Of a DNA stretch of 64,000 nucleotides, positions 53,947 to 62,104 are shown in pieces. The stretch spans positions 1 through 64,000 of the forward strand of contig CAZNFW010000007.1 in NCBI GenBank assembly GCA_964572725.1, given 5' to 3'. Under the pieces are notes generated by a model. That model searched no databases, was not told the DNA's origin, and saw only the letters and a program-made list of their open reading frames with translations. Within the stretch, counting starts at the first letter, position 1. Each line of letters begins with the position of its first letter. The translations under genes were made by a program, and so were the position numbers. The DNA is from Rosettibacter sp964572725 (lineage in GTDB: Bacteria > Bacteroidota > Ignavibacteria > Ignavibacteriales > Melioribacteraceae).

Positions 53947-54943
53947 TTTTCACAAGCTCAATTAAATCATTCCATTTATATTCTTGACCGCCGTATTTAC
54001 TTTTTATATTTGTCAAGTCTTCTTTTTTAGAAAATGCAGAAATATTTAAGCCCATTGGACTTTGAATTTTATCACTTTTTAAAAAGAAAGCTTCTGTTGT
54101 TTTTATCATATTGGGAGGATTATTAAAATCTGTTACCCACAAAGATTCAACATCATTGTTGTGAAAATTATAATAATAAGAAACAAGACATTCTATTGAA
54201 TCGAATTTTAAAATTTTGCCTTTTTTAGTAATTAACTCAGCTCCAAATCTGTTGTCTGAAATTGTCATCTGGCAGTTTGAACAATCTTCATTATAATAGT
54301 TAATTGCTTCGGGATGCTTTTGACAGGAAGAAAAAAGCAAAATTAATGGAACGGCAAATAATAATTTTGATTTAGATTTTCTTTTTTCAAAAGAAGAAAT
54401 TATTCCAAGAATTAAAGCTGTGCCGATTGTAAAACTTCCTATATCTGGCATTGATGTAGTTCTCATATTTAATAATTGTTTGGTTCCAATGAGCGGCGGT
54501 TGATATGACATACCAGGTACTTTTATTGGTGCATTTGGATTCAAGTTATGACCATAATCATATTCCCATTTATAGAAATCATATAATCCAATAAAAATTA
54601 TTACTAATAATGAAGATGTCCAGATTATTACTAAAAATTTTTTATTAAAGATAGAAGTAATGATTCCTAATGAAATAAAGAATAAAATTATGTATGGCAT
54701 TATTTTAAGTTCAGGGATTGCACTTGGTTCGATTAATTTCATCCCGATGTAATGATTTAATTTATTAATATTATCAAGGTCGTATTCATTAACACCAGTA
54801 ATTTTATCTATCCATATTCTTAAACCAATTCCTTCGGGATATTGAGGAGCGTTTAAATCGATTTTCCAAATCGGGAAAATATAAGTCATTGCAATTAACC
54901 CAACCGAGATTAACATTAAAAATCTTGATTTATTTGTTAACAT
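53933..54943 (-). CDS. nosL: Membrane protein fused to NosL-like copper chaperone domain
   Basis: 336 residues in two parts. Residues 1-205 contain four to five hydrophobic helices with long loops (IMPYIILFFISLGIITSIFN; GSFTIGTALILGIISSF) and resemble the uncharacterised membrane protein seen in nos clusters of Bacteroidota. Residues about 210-336 are NosL-like: LLFSSCQKHPEAINYYNEDC, CSNCQMTISDNRFGAELITK and GKILKFDSIECLVSYYYN. The Cys-x-x-Cys-x-Met motif is the likely Cu(I) site. An internal lipobox-like SSCQ suggests that an ancestral NosL lipoprotein was joined in frame to the preceding gene. It delivers copper for NosZ. Confidence 0.82.
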   Translation of the reverse strand: MLTNKSRFLMLISVGLIAMTYIFPIWKIDLNAPQYPEGIGLRIWIDKITGVNEYDLDNINKLNHYIGMKLIEPSAIPELKIMPYIILFFISLGIITSIFNKKFLVIIWTSSLLVIIFIGLYDFYKWEYDYGHNLNPNAPIKVPGMSYQPPLIGTKQLLNMRTTSMPDIGSFTIGTALILGIISSFEKRKSKSKLLFAVPLILLFSSCQKHPEAINYYNEDCSNCQMTISDNRFGAELITKKGKILKFDSIECLVSYYYNFHNNDVESLWVTDFNNPPNMIKTTEAFFLKSDKIQSPMGLNISAFSKKEDLTNIKSKYGGQEYKWNDLIELVKNEWH

Positions 54944-54960
54944 TTTTTCCTCAGAATTTA

Positions 54961-55003
54961 GACCGCGGATTAAACTTCAACACTGATAAAATAATCCGCG
55001 GTC
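54961..55003 (-). promoter_or_regulatory. GC-rich hairpin between nosZ and the nosL fusion
   Basis: GACCGCGGATTA (54961-54972) and TAATCCGCGGTC (54992-55003) are a perfect 12-bp inverted repeat with a 19-base loop, six bases after the nosZ stop. No U-tract follows on the minus strand, so it is more likely an mRNA 3'-stabilising or processing element than a terminator. Confidence 0.7.
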
Positions 55004-55008
55004 AATTT

Positions 55009-56952
55009 TTAATTATAACTAATTTTTACACTGCTGTTTGCAGAAGAAACTCTAACATAACCTTGCATTTCTTGATGAAGAGCGGAGCAGAAATCAGTAC
55101 AATAAAATGGATAAATACCAGACTTTTGTGGTATCCACAATATTGATTTTGTTTGTCCCGGCATAATCAACAATTCTGAATTATTTAATCCTTTCACTGT
55201 AAATCCATGTGGTATATCCCAGTCCTGTTCAAGATTTGTAACATGAAAATATACTTTGTCGCCAACTTTAATACCTTCAATGTTATCTGGTTTAAAATGA
55301 GTTCTTGATGCTGTCATATAAACATGTACTTCGTTTCCATTACGCACAACTTTTGTTTCTTTTTCGCTCTTGGTTTTGAATGGATTGTTATTCTTTTCTA
55401 ATTCATAAAATTTCTTATTGTTTTTCATAAGAATTTCAGCTGGAATAGCTTGAGCATAATGCGGTTCGCCGAGAGTAGGAAAATCAAGCAACAATTTCAT
55501 TTTATCACCCGAAATATCAATCAATTGAGCAGATTGACAGAGTTCTGGACCAGTTGGCAAATATCTATCTTTAGTAATTTTATTTAATGCAACCACGTAT
55601 TTGCCCCATGGTTTTTTACTATCGCCACCGGGTATCATTAAGTGACCAATCGAGTAATAAGTTGGAATTCTGTCAACAACTTCCCATGTTCCCAATTTCC
55701 ATTTTACTATTTCAGAAGAAATAAATGCAGAAGTATAAGCATATCCCTTTCCATCAAATTCTGTATGCAACGGACCCAGACCCGGATTTTCAACTTCGCC
55801 TGCTAAAATAGATTCATATCTTAAAATTGGTATGCCGTCAATATCACCAATGAAATCTTTGTTCTCAATAGCTTTCAACATTTTTGAAAATGAATGGACA
55901 GGAATTACAGTTGCAAGTTTCCCGCCAGCTACAATGTATTCACCGCTTGGGTCAACATCAACGCCGTGCGGTGATTTTGGTGTGGGCAAATAATAAATTA
56001 TACCAGGGCATTCTTTTGGATTGAGTACGAGCACTTTAGATTTTTTTTCTGAAAATGCATGTTGTTTTTCTTCATCAAAATAATTGTGGTAATATTCTGC
56101 ATCTATTAATTTTGCTTTCCCTTGTTTTATATAATTTTCTGCTTCTTTCCAATTCACTGCTGCAATAAAATCCTTATCATTTTTAGAAGCATTAATTTCG
56201 AGTAATGAATTTGCTTGTTCACTGTTATATGAAGTAAAAAATGCCCATCCATAAGAGGGACCCTTGCCGGCATGAGCTAAATCATAATCAAAGCCTGGCA
56301 CTAATATTTGAAATGCTAAATTCATTTTACCGGAATTTTGATCAACTTTAATGAATGAAAGAGTTCCCTTAAAATTTTCTTTGTAAGAAGAAATCTCTAC
56401 ATCACGATTTGGAACTGGAACACTAAATCGAGTTGAAGCAACTACATATTCAGTATTCTCTGTAATGAAAGGCGAACCATGATTTCCAGCAGAATTTGGT
56501 ATTTCAATAATTTCTGCCGTTTCAAAAGTTCTTAAATCTACTCTTGCAACACGAGGAGTGTTGTTTGCATTAATGAATATCCATCTGCCGTCAGGAACAC
56601 CATTGGTTTGGGATAGTTCAGGGTGATGTGCATCGTCCCATGGAATGAACCCGTAAGAAGTATTTAACATTGCTTTTGTTTCTTCGGAATAACCATAACC
56701 GGTTTCAGGATTTTGAGAAAATACACTTATTACTTTAAACAACCTGCCTGACGGTAATCCGTAAACAGAAATTTGTCCGCTGAAGCCTCCGGACATAAAG
56801 GCATAAAATTCATCATATTTTCCAGGGGCAACATAAACTTTTGATGCTGCGTCTGAGAAATTAGTTGATTCCTTCGACTGCGAACAATTATAAAGAAAAG
56901 CAATCAAGATGATTGACGGAATTAATAAATAAATGATTTTACGTGTTTTCAT
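55009..56952 (-). CDS. nosZ: Nitrous-oxide reductase, clade II (Sec-type)
   Basis: 647 residues from the ATG at 56952, chosen because AGGAGG lies 7 bases upstream of it and within the gene if the ATG at 56967 were used. The signal peptide (IIYLLIPSIILIAFLYNC) has no twin Arg, as in Sec-exported clade II enzymes. The seven-bladed propeller includes the CuZ His pair DDAHHPELS (residues 106-110) and later GNHGSP, SPHGVD, GPLHTEFD and GEPHYAQAI blocks. The cupredoxin CuA site is CTDFCSALHQEM (about 618-629). It reduces N2O to N2 in the periplasm. The upstream cytochrome c gene stops just before the start and is its likely electron donor. Confidence 0.97.
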   Translation of the reverse strand: MKTRKIIYLLIPSIILIAFLYNCSQSKESTNFSDAASKVYVAPGKYDEFYAFMSGGFSGQISVYGLPSGRLFKVISVFSQNPETGYGYSEETKAMLNTSYGFIPWDDAHHPELSQTNGVPDGRWIFINANNTPRVARVDLRTFETAEIIEIPNSAGNHGSPFITENTEYVVASTRFSVPVPNRDVEISSYKENFKGTLSFIKVDQNSGKMNLAFQILVPGFDYDLAHAGKGPSYGWAFFTSYNSEQANSLLEINASKNDKDFIAAVNWKEAENYIKQGKAKLIDAEYYHNYFDEEKQHAFSEKKSKVLVLNPKECPGIIYYLPTPKSPHGVDVDPSGEYIVAGGKLATVIPVHSFSKMLKAIENKDFIGDIDGIPILRYESILAGEVENPGLGPLHTEFDGKGYAYTSAFISSEIVKWKLGTWEVVDRIPTYYSIGHLMIPGGDSKKPWGKYVVALNKITKDRYLPTGPELCQSAQLIDISGDKMKLLLDFPTLGEPHYAQAIPAEILMKNNKKFYELEKNNNPFKTKSEKETKVVRNGNEVHVYMTASRTHFKPDNIEGIKVGDKVYFHVTNLEQDWDIPHGFTVKGLNNSELLIMPGQTKSILWIPQKSGIYPFYCTDFCSALHQEMQGYVRVSSANSSVKISYN

Positions 56953-56963
56953 TTTGTTCCTCC

Positions 56964-57428
56964 TCATTTAGCTTCAGAGCGTAAATATTCTAAAATTTTT
57001 CTTGCATCTTCCTGAGTTACATTTTGAAATGTCATTTGTGTTGCAAACTGACCCAATAACTTTTTAGCCTCGGGATGTTTTTGTGTCATCCCTTGTGGAT
57101 TAAGAATCATATTCATAATGTATTCTGGTGTTCTTCTTTTTGTAACATCACGGAGTGCAGGACCGGTATATCTTTCATCAAGCTTATGGCATTGGGTACA
57201 TTTTTCTTCAAAAATTTTTTTGCCGCTTTCCGCCATAATTTGATCAATTGTTGAGGGAATATTTAATTTTTCTTTAATGGGACCAATTCCATTTTCATAT
57301 TCAAAAACTGTTAGTCCTGCTTTAATTGCTAATCTTTCTTTTTCAGCATCATTTGAATTTGATTCCCCTCCGCCGCAAGCCATTGTAAATAATGTGATTA
57401 ATAAAAATGCGATTATTTGTTTTTTCAT
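56964..57428 (-). CDS. Class I cytochrome c lipoprotein, probable NosZ electron donor
   Basis: 154 residues. Lipoprotein signal (MKKQIIAFLLITLFTMACGG) precedes a mono-heme cytochrome c domain with CTQCHKLDERYTGPALRD and a distal Met in MTQKHPEAKKLL or ATQMTF. Its position 11 bases before nosZ, inside the operon, indicates it feeds electrons to the CuA centre. A small linker of about 50 residues separates anchor and heme domain, as seen in other clade II clusters. Confidence 0.9.
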   Translation of the reverse strand: MKKQIIAFLLITLFTMACGGGESNSNDAEKERLAIKAGLTVFEYENGIGPIKEKLNIPSTIDQIMAESGKKIFEEKCTQCHKLDERYTGPALRDVTKRRTPEYIMNMILNPQGMTQKHPEAKKLLGQFATQMTFQNVTQEDARKILEYLRSEAK

Positions 57429-57439
57429 TTTATCTCCTA

Positions 57440-58192
57440 TTATTTGTTGAGTAATTTATTTTCTAACTCTATTGCTTTCGGGAATAAAATATTATTTTCA
57501 AGATGGATATGTATATGCAAATCTTTTTCAAAATCTTTCAATTCATCATAAGTTAAAGAAAATGTTGTGCAGGCGTCCTCAGGTAAATCATAATCATTTG
57601 TTATCTTACGAATTGTATGCATAATATTTCCAGCATTATCGTGTTCTAATTCCATTTGTCTTATCGGATTTTTAATTGAACCGTAACCCTGCGTTTTGGG
57701 TCTTTCATTAAATTTTTCTGTATCAACCAAATATTTAATAAGCGGAAAAAGTATTTTTTCTTCTTTCATCATATGATTCTCAAGTTCAATTGAAATTTGT
57801 TCAAATAATGATTTGACTTCAAATAAATAAGAATATTTCCCGCCATGCTTTGAATTAATTTTTTCGAGATGCATTTTTATCTTTGGTATTGAATCACGGA
57901 CGTATGAATGATGAACATTAACGATATGATTTGTTAAATCAATTAAATTCCATTCAATGAAATTTTCATTCGGAAGAACTTCTTGATGAAAAGTTTTGAT
58001 AAGTTCATTTAGAATTTCATCTGGTTCAATATTCTTCTCTGTTAAAACTTCTTGAAGCGTACGTTTTCCATTACAGCAGAAATCAATGTTATATTTCTCA
58101 AAAATTTCTGCTGTTTTAAAGTTTGATGCTACTAGCTCTTTCAGCTGCAAATTAATTAGTTCTTGTGTTTGGTTTATATTGACTGAATCCAT
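57440..58192 (-). CDS. RIC-family iron-sulfur cluster repair protein (ScdA/YtfE-like)
   Basis: 250 residues from the ATG at 58192, which is preceded by GGAGGG 6 bases upstream; the upstream in-frame ATG at 58234 has none. The N-terminal ScdA domain reads TAEIFEKYNIDFCCNGKRTL with paired Cys. The hemerythrin-like part has HIVNVHHSYVRDSIPKIK, LENHMMKEEKILFPL, MELEHDNAG and DLHIHIHLENNILFPK, which give the di-iron His/Glu ligands. It repairs Fe-S clusters hit by NO. It sits second in the operon after rrf2 and before the nosZ genes, so NO stress and N2O reduction are co-regulated. Confidence 0.93.
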   Translation of the reverse strand: MDSVNINQTQELINLQLKELVASNFKTAEIFEKYNIDFCCNGKRTLQEVLTEKNIEPDEILNELIKTFHQEVLPNENFIEWNLIDLTNHIVNVHHSYVRDSIPKIKMHLEKINSKHGGKYSYLFEVKSLFEQISIELENHMMKEEKILFPLIKYLVDTEKFNERPKTQGYGSIKNPIRQMELEHDNAGNIMHTIRKITNDYDLPEDACTTFSLTYDELKDFEKDLHIHIHLENNILFPKAIELENKLLNK

Positions 58193-58241
58193 ATTCCCTC
58201 CTCTTATTAAGTATTTATAGTCTGATTTAATCATAAAAAAA

Positions 58242-58643
58242 TTATTCCATCAAATTCCCAGAAAGTGAATAACTTTTTAGAGTATTATTAAACCTATCAA
58301 TAAATTCTTTCCAGCTTTCACAAAAAGGACAGCTTTTATTTTCACAAAATTGAGCCATATCAAACAGGCATGAACTATAATTTTCATTATAACCTAATAT
58401 CCTAAAAACATTTTCATATTTTATCTTATCTGGTGAAACGGCCAAATAAAAACCTCCGCCTTTTCCTTTTTTCGATTTAAGAATTCCTTGATAAACTAAT
58501 GACTGCATTATCTTTGAAATAAACTCTTTTGGCACACTTAATTCTGCTGCAATTTTAGCTGCTGATATAATTTCGTTTCTATTTAATTTAGAGAAGTAAA
58601 GCAATGCTTTCACACCATATTTTATTTTACTATTGAGGAACAT
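58242..58643 (-). CDS. Rrf2-family regulator, likely NO/Fe-S sensor of the nos/nrf island
   Basis: 133 residues. A winged-helix domain (SAAKIAAELSVPKEFISKIM; GILKSKKGKGGGFYLAVSPD) is followed by four Cys at 92, 100, 105 and 108 in CLFDMAQFCENKSCPFC (C-x7-C-x4-C-x2-C). The fourth ligand is Cys where IscR has His, unlike the Rrf2 protein at 48368. NsrR-type NO sensing is the likely role, given ric, nosZ and nrf around it. A CAGA-N8-TCTG site overlaps the probable transcription start, so autoregulation is expected. It is the first gene of the nos operon. Confidence 0.9.
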   Translation of the reverse strand: MFLNSKIKYGVKALLYFSKLNRNEIISAAKIAAELSVPKEFISKIMQSLVYQGILKSKKGKGGGFYLAVSPDKIKYENVFRILGYNENYSSCLFDMAQFCENKSCPFCESWKEFIDRFNNTLKSYSLSGNLME

Positions 58644-58649
58644 CTATAT

Positions 58650-58665
58650 CAGATTTTATATTCTG
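58650..58665 (-). promoter_or_regulatory. CAGA-N8-TCTG palindrome in the rrf2-nos promoter
   Basis: Minus strand CAGAATATAAAATCTG, 7 bases upstream of the rrf2 start and 2 bases after a TAAGTTAT -7-like element. It agrees with the site at 58797-58812 at 13 of 16 positions in plus-strand form. Confidence 0.65.
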
Positions 58666-58760
58666 TTATAACTTAATTATATTTTTATCAGATGTCAAGT
58701 ATTATTTTATTTATCTTAATAAATTCTTCTTTTTGGACTCTCATTTCTTTTATAAAAAAA

Positions 58761-58792
58761 TTTGACTAAATAAATAAATTACTATAATTTTA
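58761..58792 (+). promoter_or_regulatory. Promoter of the nrf operon
   Basis: TTTG at 58761-58764 and TAATTTTA at 58785-58792 (one mismatch to TAnnTTTG), 20 bases apart, are followed 4 bases later by the palindrome at 58797-58812. Confidence 0.5.
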
Positions 58793-58796
58793 ATTA

Positions 58797-58812
58797 CAGA
58801 TTATTTAATCTG
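58797..58812 (+). promoter_or_regulatory. CAGA-N8-TCTG palindrome in the nrf promoter
   Basis: CAGATTATTTAATCTG is a perfect 7+7 palindrome with a 2-base centre. It lies 27 bases before the NapH-like gene and over the expected transcription start, as an operator for a repressor would. Confidence 0.7.
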
Positions 58813-58839
58813 TTTATAAAACTGCCTTTAACGAATAAA

Positions 58840-59934
58840 ATGAAAATAATTAAGAACACCGAGAAGCCAATTCAAAATTATAGATTCCTAATCCAATCTA
58901 TATTTGCATTATTGTGCATTTGGATTGGAATTGAGTTTACAATTTTTGTTAAATCACTCGCAGCCAGTAATATAAATTCAATTGCATATCGCCCGCCTGG
59001 TGTAGAAGGATTTTTACCAATTTCTTCATTAATGAGTGTTTACTATTTTCTTCTCACAGGCGAGATTCATTATGCTCATCCTGCTGGATTTTTTATTTTC
59101 ATTGCAATTGTTATTGTGTCATTTCTTGTTGGAAAATCATTTTGCAGCTGGATATGCCCAATTGGATTTTTATCCGAAATGATCGGCGATTTCGGAGAAA
59201 AAATTTGGATTAAATTATTCAAAAAAAGAGTAAAACTTCCTAATATTATTGATTATCCGCTTCGTTCATTAAAATACCTTTTACTTGGATTTTTTATTTA
59301 TGCTATTTTCTTTTCGATGACAGTATATGCTTTGCGAGCATTTTTAGATAGTCCTTACAATTTAGCAGCGGATATAAAAATGTATTATTTCTTTGCTAAG
59401 ATTAGTCGGTTTTCCTTTATTGTAATTTCAATTCTTTTTGTGTTATCAATTTTTATAAGAAATTTTTGGTGCAGATATTTATGTCCATGTGGTGCTATGC
59501 TTGGATTAATTGGATTATTCAGCCCGGCTAAAATTAAAAGAGATACAAAAAGTTGTATCGATTGCGGGTTATGTGCAAAGGCATGTCCATCATTTATTAA
59601 AGTAGATAAAGTAATAACTGTTCGTTCGGATGAATGCTCGATGTGTCTCAATTGTGTAGATGTCTGTCCTGTAGCAAATACCTTGGAAGTAAAAACCAAA
59701 ATTGTTGAAAAAAAATTATCAAAAAAATTTGTAGCACTGACAATTGTAATTACTTATATTGTTATTACAGGAATTGGAATACTTACTGGGCACTGGCAGA
59801 ATAAAATTTCCAAGAACGAGTATTTAATACTTCACAAGAATATTGATAAATTAGGTCACCCTACAAGCACAAAAGAAATTGATAAATTAAACAGAACATC
59901 AGAATCTAAGGTGTTATATGGAAAATCAAAATAA
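58840..59934 (+). CDS. NapH/NosR-like membrane ferredoxin (quinol dehydrogenase)
   Basis: 364 residues with about six hydrophobic helices. Two CxxxCP motifs, FCSWICPIGF and WCRYLCPCGAMLG, are the mark of the NapH/NosR-C/CcoG group. The cytoplasmic C-terminal side has two [4Fe-4S] motifs, CIDCGLCAKACP and CSMCLNCVDVCP. Such proteins draw electrons from quinol or pass them across the membrane to periplasmic reductases. Here it overlaps nrfH by 17 bases, so it probably feeds NrfHA, or NosZ. First gene of the operon, with a palindrome in its promoter. Confidence 0.88.
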   Translation: MKIIKNTEKPIQNYRFLIQSIFALLCIWIGIEFTIFVKSLAASNINSIAYRPPGVEGFLPISSLMSVYYFLLTGEIHYAHPAGFFIFIAIVIVSFLVGKSFCSWICPIGFLSEMIGDFGEKIWIKLFKKRVKLPNIIDYPLRSLKYLLLGFFIYAIFFSMTVYALRAFLDSPYNLAADIKMYYFFAKISRFSFIVISILFVLSIFIRNFWCRYLCPCGAMLGLIGLFSPAKIKRDTKSCIDCGLCAKACPSFIKVDKVITVRSDECSMCLNCVDVCPVANTLEVKTKIVEKKLSKKFVALTIVITYIVITGIGILTGHWQNKISKNEYLILHKNIDKLGHPTSTKEIDKLNRTSESKVLYGKSK

Positions 59935-60544
59935 ATTTGGTTTAATAAGAAAATTAATTCATATTCTAACTCCACCAGAGAAATGGCAGTTTACCGTAAT
60001 AATTTTACTTGGGATATTATTTGGTCTTGGCCTTCATGTTTTTTATATCTCAAATGCAATTTCATACATATCTGATGACCCAAAAGTTTGTGTAAATTGT
60101 CATATTATGACACCTGAATATGCCACATGGCAGCGGGGAAGTCATGGTAAAGTAGCAACTTGTAATGACTGTCATGTTCCACAGGATAACATTCTTAGAA
60201 AATATTGGTTTAAAGCCAACGATGGTTTAAGACACGCAACAATTTTTACATTAAGATTAGAACCCCAGGTAATTCAAATTAAAGAAGCTGGCAAAAGAGC
60301 AGTTCAAGAAAATTGCATTCGATGTCATACAAATCAAATTCATCCAATTAGTTTAAGAGCAATAAATAACCGAAGCGTAGCAGATCAAACAGAAAAATAT
60401 TGCTGGGATTGTCACCGCGAAACTCCACACGGAAAAATTCATAGCCTTTCTTCTACTCCATATGCAAGAGTACCAAAATTAGAACCAATAATGCCGGAAT
60501 GGATTACAAAATTTATCGAAGAAAAAAAAGCACAAAATAAATAA
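59918..60544 (+). CDS. nrfH: Cytochrome c nitrite reductase, small subunit
   Basis: 208 residues. One N-terminal TM helix (FTVIILLGILFGLGLHVFYI) anchors four heme motifs: CVNCHIMTPEYATWQRGSHG, CNDCHVP, CIRCHTNQIHPI and CWDCHRETPHGKIHSL. The first block is the NapC/NirT/NrfH quinol-oxidising signature. It passes electrons from menaquinol to NrfA, encoded 11 bases downstream. It overlaps the upstream NapH-like gene by 17 bases. Confidence 0.96.
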   Translation: MENQNKFGLIRKLIHILTPPEKWQFTVIILLGILFGLGLHVFYISNAISYISDDPKVCVNCHIMTPEYATWQRGSHGKVATCNDCHVPQDNILRKYWFKANDGLRHATIFTLRLEPQVIQIKEAGKRAVQENCIRCHTNQIHPISLRAINNRSVADQTEKYCWDCHRETPHGKIHSLSSTPYARVPKLEPIMPEWITKFIEEKKAQNK

Positions 60545-60555
60545 AGGGTATATTT

Positions 60556-62040
60556 ATGAAACCAATTCAAGAAATTATAAAAAGCAGACCATGGGTTGCA
60601 TGGTTATTATTTTTCGCAACTGTAATTATCGTTTTCTTTATTGGTCTATTTACTTCTTCAATTGTAGAAAGAAGGAGCGAAGCTTTTACACTTCAAGTTG
60701 TAAAACCAATTGCAGAATGGGAACCGCGAAATGAAGTATGGGGGGAAAATTATCCTCGTGAATATGAAACTTATCTTCAAACACTGGACACAACCTTTGC
60801 AAGTAAATATGCCGGCTCTGTTACAAGAGATTATCTAGAAATATCACCTGAACTTGTTATCATGTGGGCGGGTTATCCATTTTCTAAAGATTACAAAACG
60901 CCGCGAGGTCATGCATACGCAGTTAAAGATATTCGATTAACATTAAGAACCGGCGGCAATAAAATCAGTCCAATGCCAGCAACATGCTGGACATGCAAGA
61001 GCACAGATGTTCCAAGAGTTATGGCAAGAGATGGAGTTGCAAACTTTTATAAAGGCAGATGGATTGATAAAGGTCACGAGTTTGTAAATCCAATTGGCTG
61101 TCAAGATTGTCACGACCCAAAGACTATGGATTTAAGAATTACTCGTCCCGCTTTGATTGAAGCTTTTCAAAGATTAGGAAAAGACATAAAGAATTTTACA
61201 CATAATGAAATGCGTTCTCTTGTTTGTGCACAATGCCATGTTGAATATTATTTCAAAGGTGATGGAAAATATTTAACATTCCCCTGGGATAAAGGATTTA
61301 GTGCAGATGCAATGGAAAAATATTATGATGAATTAGAATTTTCAGATTGGATACATCCATTAAGTAAAGCTCCAATGCTTAAAGCTCAGCACCCGGATTA
61401 TGAACTTTATATGACTGGAGTTCATGCAGATAGAGGAGTATCTTGTGCAGATTGTCATATGCCTTACAAAACAGAAGGAGGAGTTAAGTTTACAGACCAT
61501 CATGTTCAAAGTCCATTAAACAATGTTGAAAATTCATGTCAAGTTTGTCATCGTGAAAAAACAGAAAAGTTGATTCAAAATGTAAATGAACGGCAAGATA
61601 AAATTAATGAACTTAGAAAACTCGCAGAGAAATCAATAGCTGCAGCACATATCGAAGCAAAAATCGCTTGGGATAATGGTGCTACGGAACCTGAAATGAA
61701 AGAAGCATTAAAACTAATTAGACATGCTCAATGGCGTTGGGATTGGGTTGCAGCTGCAAATGGAATGGGCTTCCACTCACCAGTTGAAGCTCTAAGAGTG
61801 CTTGGCACTGCAATTCAAAAAGCTGAAGAAGCACGCAAAGAAATAGCTTTGGTTCTTGTTAAACATGGAGTTAAATATCCAGTTGCTTTGCCGGATATTT
61901 CAACTAAAGAAAAAGCTCAAAAATATATTGGACTTGATATGAAAGAACTTGAAGATGATAAAAATGATTTCCTTAGAACTACAGCAGTTGAATGGGATAA
62001 GAAAGCTAAAGAACGTCAAGGCTCTCTTAAAAGTTATTGA
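60556..62040 (+). CDS. nrfA: Cytochrome c nitrite reductase, catalytic pentaheme subunit
   Basis: 494 residues with an N-terminal hydrophobic signal or anchor (WLLFFATVIIVFFIGLFTSS). The catalytic heme has the special Lys-ligated motif CWTCK (144-148). Four more are CQDCH, CAQCH, CADCH and CQVCH. KAQHPDYELYMTGVHADRGV and CADCHMPYKTEGGVKFTDHH are strongly conserved NrfA blocks, containing active-site His, Tyr and the calcium site. It performs six-electron reduction of nitrite to ammonium in the periplasm. Operon: NapH-like, nrfH, nrfA and probably the porin gene 64 bases downstream. Confidence 0.97.
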   Translation: MKPIQEIIKSRPWVAWLLFFATVIIVFFIGLFTSSIVERRSEAFTLQVVKPIAEWEPRNEVWGENYPREYETYLQTLDTTFASKYAGSVTRDYLEISPELVIMWAGYPFSKDYKTPRGHAYAVKDIRLTLRTGGNKISPMPATCWTCKSTDVPRVMARDGVANFYKGRWIDKGHEFVNPIGCQDCHDPKTMDLRITRPALIEAFQRLGKDIKNFTHNEMRSLVCAQCHVEYYFKGDGKYLTFPWDKGFSADAMEKYYDELEFSDWIHPLSKAPMLKAQHPDYELYMTGVHADRGVSCADCHMPYKTEGGVKFTDHHVQSPLNNVENSCQVCHREKTEKLIQNVNERQDKINELRKLAEKSIAAAHIEAKIAWDNGATEPEMKEALKLIRHAQWRWDWVAAANGMGFHSPVEALRVLGTAIQKAEEARKEIALVLVKHGVKYPVALPDISTKEKAQKYIGLDMKELEDDKNDFLRTTAVEWDKKAKERQGSLKSY

Positions 62041-62104
62041 GTTTTTACTAATCTAAAATTTTGTTAATAAATGATTTTTAACAATTAAAATTGAGAGGCA
62101 TATT

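Noticed and set aside
59385..59699. 104-codon minus-strand open frame inside the NapH-like gene
   Set aside because: Antisense to the Cys motifs of a clear ferredoxin; no ribosome site.
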